DNA from: JALJPB01 sp963933115
GTDB taxonomy: Bacteria > Pseudomonadota > Gammaproteobacteria > Enterobacterales > Alteromonadaceae
Direction of reading: 5' to 3'
DNA: 42,494 nucleotides
Assembly (NCBI GenBank): GCA_963933115.1
Contig: CAWVSL010000021.1
Span: forward strand, 1-42,494
A program made the position numbers and the translations under genes. Within the stretch, counting starts at the first letter, position 1. Each line of letters starts with the position of its first letter. Under the pieces are notes generated by a model. That model was given only the letters and a program-made list of their open reading frames with translations. It was not told the origin of the DNA and ran no database searches. This document shows positions 35,026 through 42,494 of this stretch, in pieces.

Positions 35026-35485
35026 TCGATATTCTCTCTATCTATAATATGCTAATAAGATTTTAATTAGCTGGGAAAAATTTTGTGGGTAGTTTATCAG
35101 ATTTTGGGCCTACTAAGAATCATTAGACTCAATAAGCGTTATTCATATTACTTATAGTTGATAGAAGATATCGTTATACTGGTTATGTTTTTATTTGCGA
35201 AGAAGACTTGCTTGACAATAAGATGTTAATTATCAATTCACTTGATAGCTGTTCAGATTAACTATGCCTATCGCTAATTATATAATCATCAATAATAACA
35301 GCCGGTTGCTCATCAACTTTAAATGAGTACCTAGCGTATGGTATCGATAATCTTAATGTTGGATTGTTAAGTGCTTGACCATCATAATTGATATGAAAAT
35401 AATCGAAGCTAATTTTAAGACAGATTAAGTATCAGCTAACATAAGTGGCCACCTTAAGACTGTTTACCGGTGGTGAAAAATAGCA
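35026..35485. other. AT-rich gap between nadE and acnB
   Basis: The gap contains the acnB promoter on the minus strand and the end of nadE. No coding frame, repeat or clear terminator was seen. Confidence 0.4.
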
Positions 35486-36319
35486 CTACCCATAAATAGT
35501 AGGAATTGCTTGTCGCTTATGTTGAGTCTTTGTATATATATTAATAATGTGTTCACTCACTTTTTTGCTAACAGCTCTGCCTTCCAAAAAATCATCTAAT
35601 TCATCGTAGCTAATGCCTAGGGCATCTTCATCAGTTTTTCCTGGGTCGAGGTCTTCTAAATCAGCGGTAGGGGCTTTTTTTACTAAAAAATCAGGAGCGC
35701 CTAATTGACTCGCTAGCTGTCTAACTTGTCTTTTAGATAGGCCAAACAAGGGGGCTAAATCACAAGCGCCATCACCCCATTTAGTAAAAAATCCCGTGAT
35801 GTTTTCTGCTGAATGATCGGTTCCTAAGACTAAAGCGCCCACAATTCCAGCAATGTGATATTGCGTTACCATTCGAGTTCGAGCTTTAACATTACCTTTA
35901 GAAAAATCAATTTGTGCATCACTTTTGTCAAGCATATCGGCTGAGCTTAATGCTTCTATGACTTCTTCATTTATGCTATTGGCGCCATGTTGAATATTGG
36001 TGACTAAACATTTATCGGGTTTAATAAAGTTTAAAGCTAATTGGGCGTCATCTTCATCAGCTTGAATGCCGAAGGGAAGTCTTACCGCAATAAATTGATA
36101 AGTGTTATTTTTATTTTCTTCATTAAGTTCATTGATAGCCATTTGCGCTAAACGGCCGCATGTTGAAGAGTCAACGCCACCACTAATACCTAAGACTAAA
36201 TTATTTAAGCCTGAATTAGATAACTGTTTTTTAATGAAACTAATACGCCGTAATATTTCAAATTGAACATCAATAACGGGTAAAACTTTCATTTCTTCAA
36301 TAATGAATTGCTGGTTCAT
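35486..36319 (-). CDS. nadE: Ammonia-dependent NAD+ synthetase
   Basis: NadE adenylates nicotinate adenine dinucleotide and amidates it with ammonia, completing NAD synthesis. The 277-residue protein lacks a glutaminase domain, so it is the NH3-dependent type. The PP-loop ATP-binding motif LGISGGVDSSTCGRLAQ (about 43-59) is present, as are YHIAGIVGALVLGTDHSAEN, GFFTKWGDGACDLAPLFGLSKRQ and APTADLEDLDPGKTDE. With nadC in the window, two NAD-synthesis steps are represented but they are not linked in an operon. It is divergent from glnB across 177 bases. Confidence 0.97.
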   Translation of the reverse strand: MNQQFIIEEMKVLPVIDVQFEILRRISFIKKQLSNSGLNNLVLGISGGVDSSTCGRLAQMAINELNEENKNNTYQFIAVRLPFGIQADEDDAQLALNFIKPDKCLVTNIQHGANSINEEVIEALSSADMLDKSDAQIDFSKGNVKARTRMVTQYHIAGIVGALVLGTDHSAENITGFFTKWGDGACDLAPLFGLSKRQVRQLASQLGAPDFLVKKAPTADLEDLDPGKTDEDALGISYDELDDFLEGRAVSKKVSEHIINIYTKTQHKRQAIPTIYG

Positions 36320-36496
36320 GGTGAGCCTTTAGTCTATCTAATGGTATTTTTCTTAGTGTATCAAATGCAGAAAACTTTGGTGATAACTATTAACTTCTAT
36401 TAATATTTTTTCCTTATATGGAAAAAATACCTACAAACATTCAATTATTTTATATATCCTTGTTAATATAAATTTTAGTGGAAATGGTAACTTCTT

Positions 36497-36835
36497 ATGA
36501 AAAAAATTGAAGCAATAATTAAACCTTTTAAAATGGATGATGTAAGGGAAGCTTTGGGTGAAATTGGTATTACTGGGATGACTGTTTCTGAGGTCAAGGG
36601 TTTTGGTCGACAAAAAGGCCATACTGAATTATACCGCGGTGCTGAATATATGGTCGATTTTTTACCTAAAGTGAAACTAGAGATCGTTGTCCCTGCTGCA
36701 GACGTTGAGCGCTGTGTGAATGCTATTTTGGAAACAGCACAAACAGGTAAAATTGGTGACGGGAAAGTATTTATTACCAATGTTGAGCGTATTATTCGTA
36801 TTCGTACCGGTGAAGAAAACGAGTCAGCGATTTAA
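36497..36835 (+). CDS. glnB: Nitrogen regulatory protein P-II (GlnB)
   Basis: This is a trimeric signalling protein that reads 2-oxoglutarate, ATP/ADP and uridylylation state and controls NtrB and glutamine synthetase adenylylation. The 112 residues are nearly collinear with E. coli GlnB: MKKIEAIIKPFKMDDVREAL, the T-loop KGFGRQKGHTELYRGAEYMVDF with the uridylylated Tyr51, the B-loop TAQTGKIGDGK and the C-terminal RIRTGEENESAI. It is not beside an amtB gene, so GlnB rather than GlnK is favoured. It is a single gene divergent from nadE and ends at a hairpin shared with bamD. Confidence 0.95.
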   Translation: MKKIEAIIKPFKMDDVREALGEIGITGMTVSEVKGFGRQKGHTELYRGAEYMVDFLPKVKLEIVVPAADVERCVNAILETAQTGKIGDGKVFITNVERIIRIRTGEENESAI

Positions 36836-36849
36836 ACAGATAAAAATTT

Positions 36850-36885
36850 GAAGCCAATAAAACATTAAATGTTGTTATTGGCTTC
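36850..36885. terminator. Bidirectional hairpin between glnB and bamD
   Basis: An 11-bp outer stem (36850-36860 with 36875-36885) and an inner 5-bp stem (36861-36865 with 36869-36873) are separated by one bulged G. Position between convergent genes suggests termination in both directions, although T tracts are short. Confidence 0.6.
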
Positions 36886-36931
36886 ATTGTAAATTCAAGA
36901 AAAACTTTCTACCTGATTATTTATCACGATG

Positions 36932-37690
36932 CTAATTTATTAATGAGTTATCAGGATAATTAGCTGCTAGTACCTGCATTGCATTTCGCTTTAAATCTTC
37001 TAGACCTAATTCTTTATAGCTTTTGATCATAATTTCTAAGGCTTCTTCAACCTCATGACTAGGTGAGAAATACTCGACAATATATCTGCCTCGGTTTGCT
37101 GCTGAGGCAAAAGCTTCACGTTTGATGTAATACCTTGCTACTGACAATTCATACTTAGCAAGGCGTGATTTTATTTTGATCATACGTTTGCGAGAATCGG
37201 CAGCATATTTACTATTAGGGTACTTATCATTAATTTTTTTAAAATCATTGAAAGCTTCACGAGCTGAAGTTGGATCTCTGTCAGAACGATCTATACCAGC
37301 TAAGTCTTGAAATAAATGTGTTTCCATTGAATCATTAATTAATGCTCTCATATAATAAACATAATCAATATTTTGATTGTTAGGATTTAATTTTAAAAAG
37401 CGGTTAGTCAGTGCTATACCTTGATCACTATTACCACTTTTATAATAAGCATAAATCAAATCAAGCTGGACTTGATGTGAAATAGGCCCAAAAGGAAATC
37501 TTGAGTCAATAGCAGATAAGATTTGAATCGATTTTTGGTATAAACCATTATCTAAGGCTTCTCTCGCATCTACAAATAATGCTTGTGCTGATCGATCAGG
37601 TACCTTGTCTATTTCTTCGTCAGAAGAAGAACAGCCAACTAAGCTAAGTGATAACACTAGAAATATAAATTTTATTGTGAATTTTTCCAT
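36932..37690 (-). CDS. bamD: Outer-membrane assembly lipoprotein BamD
   Basis: BamD is the essential lipoprotein of the BAM complex that folds outer-membrane beta-barrels. The 252-residue product has a lipoprotein signal ending LSLVGCSSS (acylated Cys20), followed by TPR-like repeats: ALFVDAREALDNGLYQKSIQILSAIDSRFPFG, then the YKSGNSDQGIALTNRFLKLNP and DFKKINDKYPNSKYAADSRKRM segments. The length is close to E. coli BamD (245). It is divergent from rluD, the same arrangement as in E. coli (yfiO-rluD). Confidence 0.96.
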   Translation of the reverse strand: MEKFTIKFIFLVLSLSLVGCSSSDEEIDKVPDRSAQALFVDAREALDNGLYQKSIQILSAIDSRFPFGPISHQVQLDLIYAYYKSGNSDQGIALTNRFLKLNPNNQNIDYVYYMRALINDSMETHLFQDLAGIDRSDRDPTSAREAFNDFKKINDKYPNSKYAADSRKRMIKIKSRLAKYELSVARYYIKREAFASAANRGRYIVEYFSPSHEVEEALEIMIKSYKELGLEDLKRNAMQVLAANYPDNSLIN

Positions 37691-37851
37691 ATACTTGGGA
37701 TCGCTACATTGTTTTAGTTAAAATAAATATCAAACACCCAGATAAACGGGTAAAATGATCATTGGCATTCTACCTCAGCAAACTTTCATTGCACAGCGCT
37801 AATGCCAATTTGATTAACGAAACAAAGCTAAAGAGAGTTAAAGAGAGTTTA

Positions 37852-38826
37852 ATGGCCGAAATAATACAACATAAAGATACAGTTCCAGAGTCATGTTTAG
37901 GGAAAAGATTAGACCAATCTTTGGCAGAAATGTTCCCTGATTATTCACGTTCTAGATTAAAAGAGTGGATCTTAGCGGGCCATGTGCAAGTTAATGGTGA
38001 CGTTTTAACCCGAGCAAGAGAAAAAATGTTCGGTGGAGAACACATTGCAATTAATGCAGAAGTTGAGGCTGAAGTTCGCTTCGAAGCACAAAATATTCCA
38101 TTGAATATTGTTTATGAAGATGATGATATTTTGGTCATTAATAAACCAGCAGGTCTTGTTGTCCATCCTGGTGCGGGTAATCCTGACGGCACAGTATTGA
38201 ATGCATTATTACATTATTGCCCTCAGGTAGATATTGTCCCTCGTGCTGGTATTGTCCATAGATTAGATAAAGACACTACGGGTTTAATGGTTGTAGCGAA
38301 AACTATCGCAGCACAAACAAACCTAGTTGATGCTCTTCAAGAACGTGAAATCACTCGTGAATATGAAGCCATTGCTAATGGAATTATGACCGCAGGTGGT
38401 CTTGTCGACCAACCCATTGGTCGTCATCCAACTAAACGAACTAATATGGCGGTTACCATCAGTGGTCGTCCATCGGTTACTCATTATCGTGTATTAGAAA
38501 AATATCGTTTACATACTCGTTTGCGTTTACGTTTAGAAACAGGACGTACTCATCAAATTCGTGTTCACATGGCACATATTACTCATCCTTTAGTTGGTGA
38601 TCCAAATTATGGTGGTCGTCCAAGACCGCCTAAAAATGCATCGCCTGAATTATTAACCTTAATTAGAGGTTTTAAGCGTCAAGCATTACACGCTGCAATG
38701 TTATCGTTATTTCATCCTATTACCGGTGAAGAAATGACTTGGTATGCTGATATTCCAGATGACTTTGAGACATTAGCGAAAGTATTAAGGGAAGATACTA
38801 AGTTAAATGCTATCGAAGAATATTAA
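37852..38826 (+). CDS. rluD: 23S rRNA pseudouridine(1911/1915/1917) synthase RluD
   Basis: RluD makes pseudouridines in helix 69 of 23S rRNA. I start at ATG 37852 (MAEIIQHKDTVPESCLGKRL), with GAGAG before it; upstream in-frame codons from 37762 begin with TTG and look non-coding. The 324 residues match E. coli RluD (326). An S4 domain occupies about 15-75 (RLDQSLAEMFPDYSRSRLKEWI), and the catalytic aspartate is in GIVHRLDKDTTGLMVVAKT (about residue 139). The C-terminal part has RLETGRTHQIRVHMAHITHP. The stop overlaps the start of pgeF by 20 bases, so the two are cotranscribed. Confidence 0.96.
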   Translation: MAEIIQHKDTVPESCLGKRLDQSLAEMFPDYSRSRLKEWILAGHVQVNGDVLTRAREKMFGGEHIAINAEVEAEVRFEAQNIPLNIVYEDDDILVINKPAGLVVHPGAGNPDGTVLNALLHYCPQVDIVPRAGIVHRLDKDTTGLMVVAKTIAAQTNLVDALQEREITREYEAIANGIMTAGGLVDQPIGRHPTKRTNMAVTISGRPSVTHYRVLEKYRLHTRLRLRLETGRTHQIRVHMAHITHPLVGDPNYGGRPRPPKNASPELLTLIRGFKRQALHAAMLSLFHPITGEEMTWYADIPDDFETLAKVLREDTKLNAIEEY

Positions 38827-39607
38827 TCGCCATATACATTATGTTGATTGGCCAGCACAGCATGTGCTGGCTTTAACCACTACTCGCCAACATCCTTATT
38901 TACCCTTCGTCAATAAATCTAAGTTATCGAAATTTTCAACATTTAACTTAGGTGATCATGTTGGTGATAATCCCGATAATATTATTAGTAATCGTCAATT
39001 TTTATTGTCTTTATTACCTAAAAATACCGCTATTCAATGGTTTGAGCAAGTTCATGGCAGTGATGTTTCTATCATTGAATCTGTCACTACTAAGGCAATA
39101 GTCGCTGATGCTGCTATTACTAGAGAAAAAAATATCGCTTTAGCAATTATGACCGCTGATTGTTTACCCATATTGTTATCAACAAAACAAGGACATGAAA
39201 TTGCCGCTATTCACGGAGGGTGGCGGTCTTTAGTTGGTCAGGTTATTTTTAATACACTAACTAAGATGAACGCATCACCCAGTGATGTAGTTGCATGGTT
39301 AGGTCCCTGTATCGGTGCTGATGTCTTTGAGGTGGGAGAGGAGGTTAGGCAACAATTTATTGAGTTATCGCCACTATTTAATCCCGCTTTTATCAAGAAA
39401 AAAACGCCATTGACCGGGAGTGAAAAAAATCAACGTAACAAGTACTCAGCTAATTTAGTCATGATCGCAACATTACAACTTAATCAATTGGGTATAAACA
39501 ATATCAGTCTTTTACCTGATTGTACTTTTAGTAATAAAGATGAATATTTCTCTTACCGAAGAGATGGTCAAACAGGAAGGATGGCTAGTATTATTTGTCG
39601 TACTTGA
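38807..39607 (+). CDS. pgeF: Peptidoglycan editing factor PgeF (YfiH, laccase-domain protein)
   Basis: This is the multicopper-laccase-like DUF152 protein, reported to remove wrong muropeptide precursors and to act on purine nucleosides. The 266 residues contain the zinc-ligand set expected for YfiH: His in FEQVHGSDV, Cys in IMTADCLPILL and His in AAIHGGWRSLVG. Also present are WLGPCIGADVFEVGEEVR and the C-terminal FSYRRDGQTGRMASII. It starts inside the end of rluD (20-base overlap) as in related bacteria. AAGGGAAG lies rather far upstream of the ATG. Confidence 0.94.
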   Translation: MLSKNINRHIHYVDWPAQHVLALTTTRQHPYLPFVNKSKLSKFSTFNLGDHVGDNPDNIISNRQFLLSLLPKNTAIQWFEQVHGSDVSIIESVTTKAIVADAAITREKNIALAIMTADCLPILLSTKQGHEIAAIHGGWRSLVGQVIFNTLTKMNASPSDVVAWLGPCIGADVFEVGEEVRQQFIELSPLFNPAFIKKKTPLTGSEKNQRNKYSANLVMIATLQLNQLGINNISLLPDCTFSNKDEYFSYRRDGQTGRMASIICRT

Positions 39608-39657
39608 TAAATAAGTAAATGGTAAAGCATTACTTTAAATCAAACATCATTGTTAAT

Positions 39658-39689
39658 CCCCTTGCAAACCTAAGTTATCACCCCTATAA
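39658..39689 (+). promoter_or_regulatory. Heat-shock (sigma-32) promoter of clpB
   Basis: CCCCTTGCAAA (39658-39668), then CCCCTATAA starting at 39681, matches the sigma-32 pattern CCCTTGAA-N13-15-CCCCATNT with small deviations and a correct spacing. The predicted start point leaves a leader of about 40 bases; AGGAG lies before the clpB ATG. Confidence 0.72.
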
Positions 39690-39738
39690 ATAACACTATA
39701 AAGTGAATTTAAAGATTAAATAACAGTAGGAGCTATGT

Positions 39739-42309
39739 ATGCGTTTAGAACGTTTCACTCAACCTTTTCAAGAAGCTATTTCTGATGCTAATTCAATTGC
39801 TTTGGGTCGAGACCATCAATTTATTGAGCCATCACATCTTATGTTGGCTTTGCTCAACCAAAATGCAAATACCATTATTTCTTTATTTAAAAGTGCAGGT
39901 ATAGATATCCGTGCATTACGCAGTAAAACTAAATCGGCAGTAAATAAATTTGCCCAAGTAGAAGGTACTGCTGGTGATGTACAGCTTTCCACCTCTCTAG
40001 GTAATTTATTGAATTTATGTGATAAATATGCACAAAAGTTGGGGGATAAATTTATCTCATCAGAAGTTTTTGTTCTTGCCGCCTTAGAAGACAAAGGTGC
40101 ACTCGGTCAAATACTCAAGTCATTAGGGGCAAACGAGCAAAGAATAAAAGATGCCATTACTCATATTCGAGGGGGGGAAAGTGTTGATGACCCAAATGCA
40201 GAAAATAACCGCCAGGCATTAACTAAATATACTATCGACTTAACAGAACTTGCCGAACAAGGGAAATTAGATCCTGTGATTGGCCGCGACGATGAAATTA
40301 GACGTACCCTACAAGTTTTACAACGCCGAACAAAAAATAATCCGGTATTAATTGGCCATCCGGGTGTTGGTAAAACCGCTATTGTTGAAGGTTTAGCCCA
40401 AAGAATTATTAACCATGAAGTTCCAGAAGGTCTGAAAAATAAAAAAGTGTTATCACTTGATATGGCTGCATTAGTGGCAGGTGCAAAATATCGAGGTGAA
40501 TTTGAAGAAAGATTAAAAGCAGTCTTAAATGAATTAGCCAAAGAGGAAGGTCAAGTTATCCTCTTTATCGATGAGTTACATACTATGGTCGGCGCAGGTA
40601 AATCTGATGGGGCAATGGATGCGGGTAATATGCTCAAACCCGCACTTGCCCGTGGTGACTTACATTGTGTCGGCGCAACAACGTTAGATGAATATCGACA
40701 GTACATAGAAAAAGATGCTGCACTTGAACGTCGCTTTCAAAAAGTTTTAGTGGATGAACCCAGTGTGGAAGACACTATAGCAATTTTACGAGGGCTAAAA
40801 GAGCGCTATGAATTACATCATAATGTCGATATCACTGATCCTGCCATTGTTGCGGCTGCAACTTTATCTCATCGCTATATTAGTGACCGTCAATTACCAG
40901 ATAAAGCCATAGACCTTATAGATGAAGCTGCTTCGAGTATTCGTTTACAGATGGACTCTAAGCCTGAAGATCTTGACCGTATCGAACGTCGTCTAATTCA
41001 ACTTAAACTTGAAGCAAAATCACTAGAAAAAGAAAGTGATGAAGCGTCGAAAAAACGTCTATCGCTTATCGCTAAGGAAATAAATTCATCACAAAAAAGC
41101 TATGATGAATTAGATGAGGTCTGGAACACCGAAAAAGCGGCGTTACATGGAACTCAAGCAATTAAAGAAGATTTAGAACAAGTGAGAATTGATTTAGAAG
41201 CTGCAAGACGTGCTGGTGATCTTAATTTAATGGCAGAGATACAATATGGGAGACTTCCAGAATTAGAAACGCAGTTAGATTTAGCTAGCCAGGCAGAAAT
41301 GTTAGAAATGACATTACTTACCAATAAAGTTACTGAGGTTGAAATTGCGGATGTGCTCAGTAGAGCAACCGGTATTCCTATTGCAAAAATGCTAGAGGAA
41401 GAATGTGACAAGCTATTAAATATGGAGTCGGCCTTACATAAGCGAGTTATTGGACAGTCTGAGGCAGTTATTTCAGTTTCAAATGCTATTCGACGTTCAC
41501 GTGCCGGATTAGCAGATCCAAACCAACCCATTGGCTCATTTTTGTTTCTTGGACCTACAGGTGTAGGTAAGACCGAACTTACGAAGGCATTAGCACACTT
41601 TATGTTTGACAATGATGATGCATTAATACGTGTTGATATGTCAGAATTTATGGAAAAACATTCGGTAGCGCGTTTAGTTGGTGCACCGCCAGGTTATGTT
41701 GGTTATGAGGAAGGAGGTTATCTCACTGAGGCGGTAAGACGTAAACCTTACTCTGTAATTTTACTCGATGAAGTTGAAAAAGCACATCCAGATGTTTTTA
41801 ATATTTTATTGCAAGTACTTGATGATGGTCGATTAACTGATGGACAAGGTCGAACAGTCGACTTTAAAAACACAGTAATTATTATGACTTCAAATATTGG
41901 CTCTGACATTATCCAACGTTTTGGTGATGATAGTCGATATGAAGAAATGAAAACGAGTGTAATGCATGAGGTAGGGATGAACTTTAAGCCAGAGTTTATT
42001 AATCGAATAGATGAGTCTGTAGTCTTCCACCCCTTACTGTCAGAACAAATAGAACAAATTGCCATTATTCAGATTGACTTATTGAAACAAAGGTTAGCGA
42101 CTCGTGATATAGAATTGACAGTCTCAAAGGAGGCACTAGCAATAATATCGGCAGTTGGTTTTGATCCACTGTTTGGGGCTAGACCATTAAAAAGAGCAAT
42201 TCAACAAGGTCTTGAGAATCCATTAGCACAAAAAATATTAGCAGGTAATTATTCTGCTGGAACAATAATAAAAGTAGATACCGCGAATGGTGAATTAATG
42301 TTTAATTAA
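39739..42309 (+). CDS. clpB: Disaggregase ClpB (Hsp100 AAA+ chaperone)
   Basis: ClpB threads aggregated proteins through its hexamer together with DnaK. The 856 residues match E. coli (857). It has an N-domain with two Clp repeats (1-145), AAA-1 with Walker A GHPGVGKTAIVEGLAQRI (about 205-213; the usual first Glu is His here) and Walker B VILFIDELHTMVGAG, the coiled-coil M-domain (about 400-525), and AAA-2 with GPTGVGKTELTKALAHFM and the pore loop GYVGYEEGGYL. The conserved arginine-finger segment LKPALARGDLHCVGATTLDEYRQYIEKDAALERRFQ is present. AGGAG lies five bases before the ATG and a sigma-32-type promoter upstream. It follows pgeF, as in E. coli. Confidence 0.98.
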   Translation: MRLERFTQPFQEAISDANSIALGRDHQFIEPSHLMLALLNQNANTIISLFKSAGIDIRALRSKTKSAVNKFAQVEGTAGDVQLSTSLGNLLNLCDKYAQKLGDKFISSEVFVLAALEDKGALGQILKSLGANEQRIKDAITHIRGGESVDDPNAENNRQALTKYTIDLTELAEQGKLDPVIGRDDEIRRTLQVLQRRTKNNPVLIGHPGVGKTAIVEGLAQRIINHEVPEGLKNKKVLSLDMAALVAGAKYRGEFEERLKAVLNELAKEEGQVILFIDELHTMVGAGKSDGAMDAGNMLKPALARGDLHCVGATTLDEYRQYIEKDAALERRFQKVLVDEPSVEDTIAILRGLKERYELHHNVDITDPAIVAAATLSHRYISDRQLPDKAIDLIDEAASSIRLQMDSKPEDLDRIERRLIQLKLEAKSLEKESDEASKKRLSLIAKEINSSQKSYDELDEVWNTEKAALHGTQAIKEDLEQVRIDLEAARRAGDLNLMAEIQYGRLPELETQLDLASQAEMLEMTLLTNKVTEVEIADVLSRATGIPIAKMLEEECDKLLNMESALHKRVIGQSEAVISVSNAIRRSRAGLADPNQPIGSFLFLGPTGVGKTELTKALAHFMFDNDDALIRVDMSEFMEKHSVARLVGAPPGYVGYEEGGYLTEAVRRKPYSVILLDEVEKAHPDVFNILLQVLDDGRLTDGQGRTVDFKNTVIIMTSNIGSDIIQRFGDDSRYEEMKTSVMHEVGMNFKPEFINRIDESVVFHPLLSEQIEQIAIIQIDLLKQRLATRDIELTVSKEALAIISAVGFDPLFGARPLKRAIQQGLENPLAQKILAGNYSAGTIIKVDTANGELMFN

Positions 42310-42319
42310 TAACTTAGTC

Positions 42320-42481
42320 ATGAGTAATACATCTAAGGACAAAACAACATCAAAAAACGCATCTAAAAAATAACAGATTGAATCAATTATGGACTAAATT
42401 AAGTCTGAAATTGTCCAGCGACCTGAACAAGTGCTTTATTTTTATTCACTTTGTATTAATTCCAAGCTGTTAAAAGATTAA
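42320..42481 (+). pseudogene. Small unknown gene with two in-frame TAA stops
   Basis: From ATG 42320 one frame of 53 codons runs to TAA 42479-42481 but is interrupted by TAA at 42371-42373 (codon 18) and 42395-42397 (codon 26). The conceptual product is MSNTSKDKTTSKNASKK, stop, QIESIMD, stop, IKSEIVQRPEQVLYFYSLCI and NSKLLKD. The Lys/Ser/Thr-rich start and the amphipathic end look like a real small protein, but I do not recognise it. No good ribosome-binding site is seen. The intact first piece of 17 codons could also be a separate peptide. It starts 11 bases after the clpB stop, on the same strand. Confidence 0.4.
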
Positions 42482-42494
42482 TTGAAGTTATTAT

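Noticed and set aside
37762..37851. Upstream extension of rluD
   Set aside because: It starts with TTG without a ribosome-binding site, and the internal ATG gives the family length and N-terminus.

Overview
The window looks like a stretch of chromosome from a marine, probably cold-adapted gammaproteobacterium of the Colwellia/Thalassotalea group (Alteromonadales). This rests on AT-rich coding DNA, a MotX (sodium-motor) gene, a ZnuD-like TonB receptor, and housekeeping gene order: coaE-zapD-yacG next to pilD/pilC/pilB/pilA, then nadC, ampD-ampE, pdhR-aceE-aceF-lpdA and an acnB gene. E. coli has a closely similar order. No species was identified by database search.

Layout. 1-1.3 kb: 3' part of a TonB-dependent metal receptor. 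1.4-1.8 kb: a small gene with two in-frame TAA stops. 1.9-6.6 kb, minus strand: hemL, pyrB, hemJ and a ClC-type chloride transporter, with hemJ and the ClC gene overlapping. 6.6-7.8 kb: a coiled-coil membrane protein (DUF6776-like) and erpA. 8.3-8.9 kb: motX. 9.3-13.7 kb: an RND adaptor/pump pair. 14-15 kb: hibernation factor and a small lipoprotein. 15.2-21.9 kb, minus strand: yacG, zapD, coaE, pilD, broken pilC, broken pilB, short pilA, nadC. 22-24.2 kb: a retropepsin-like protease gene divergent from ampD-ampE. 24.7-31.6 kb: pdhR and the pyruvate dehydrogenase genes. 31.7 kb: a small lipoprotein, facing acnB (32.2-35.0 kb, minus). 35.5-39.6 kb: nadE, glnB, bamD, rluD, pgeF. 39.7-42.3 kb: clpB. 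The window ends in another small gene with two in-frame TAA stops.

How the genes work together. PdhR probably senses pyruvate and controls the pyruvate dehydrogenase genes. Two near-perfect copies of the classical PdhR box lie between ampE and pdhR, one inside the ampE terminator hairpin. Acetyl-CoA then enters the TCA cycle, where AcnB acts. hemL and hemJ both serve haem synthesis, and erpA serves Fe-S cluster delivery. glnB (nitrogen sensing) and nadE/nadC (NAD synthesis) are also present.

The most notable points are the decay of the type IV pilus assembly genes (pilB with a large deletion and frameshifts, pilC with a one-base frameshift, pilA short) beside an intact pilD; an AcnB that looks like the long Bacteroidetes-type enzyme and may have been acquired horizontally; the paired PdhR boxes; and two small genes each interrupted by two in-frame TAA codons. 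I did not find a CRISPR array, prophage, insertion sequence, tRNA, rRNA or an obvious new defence system.
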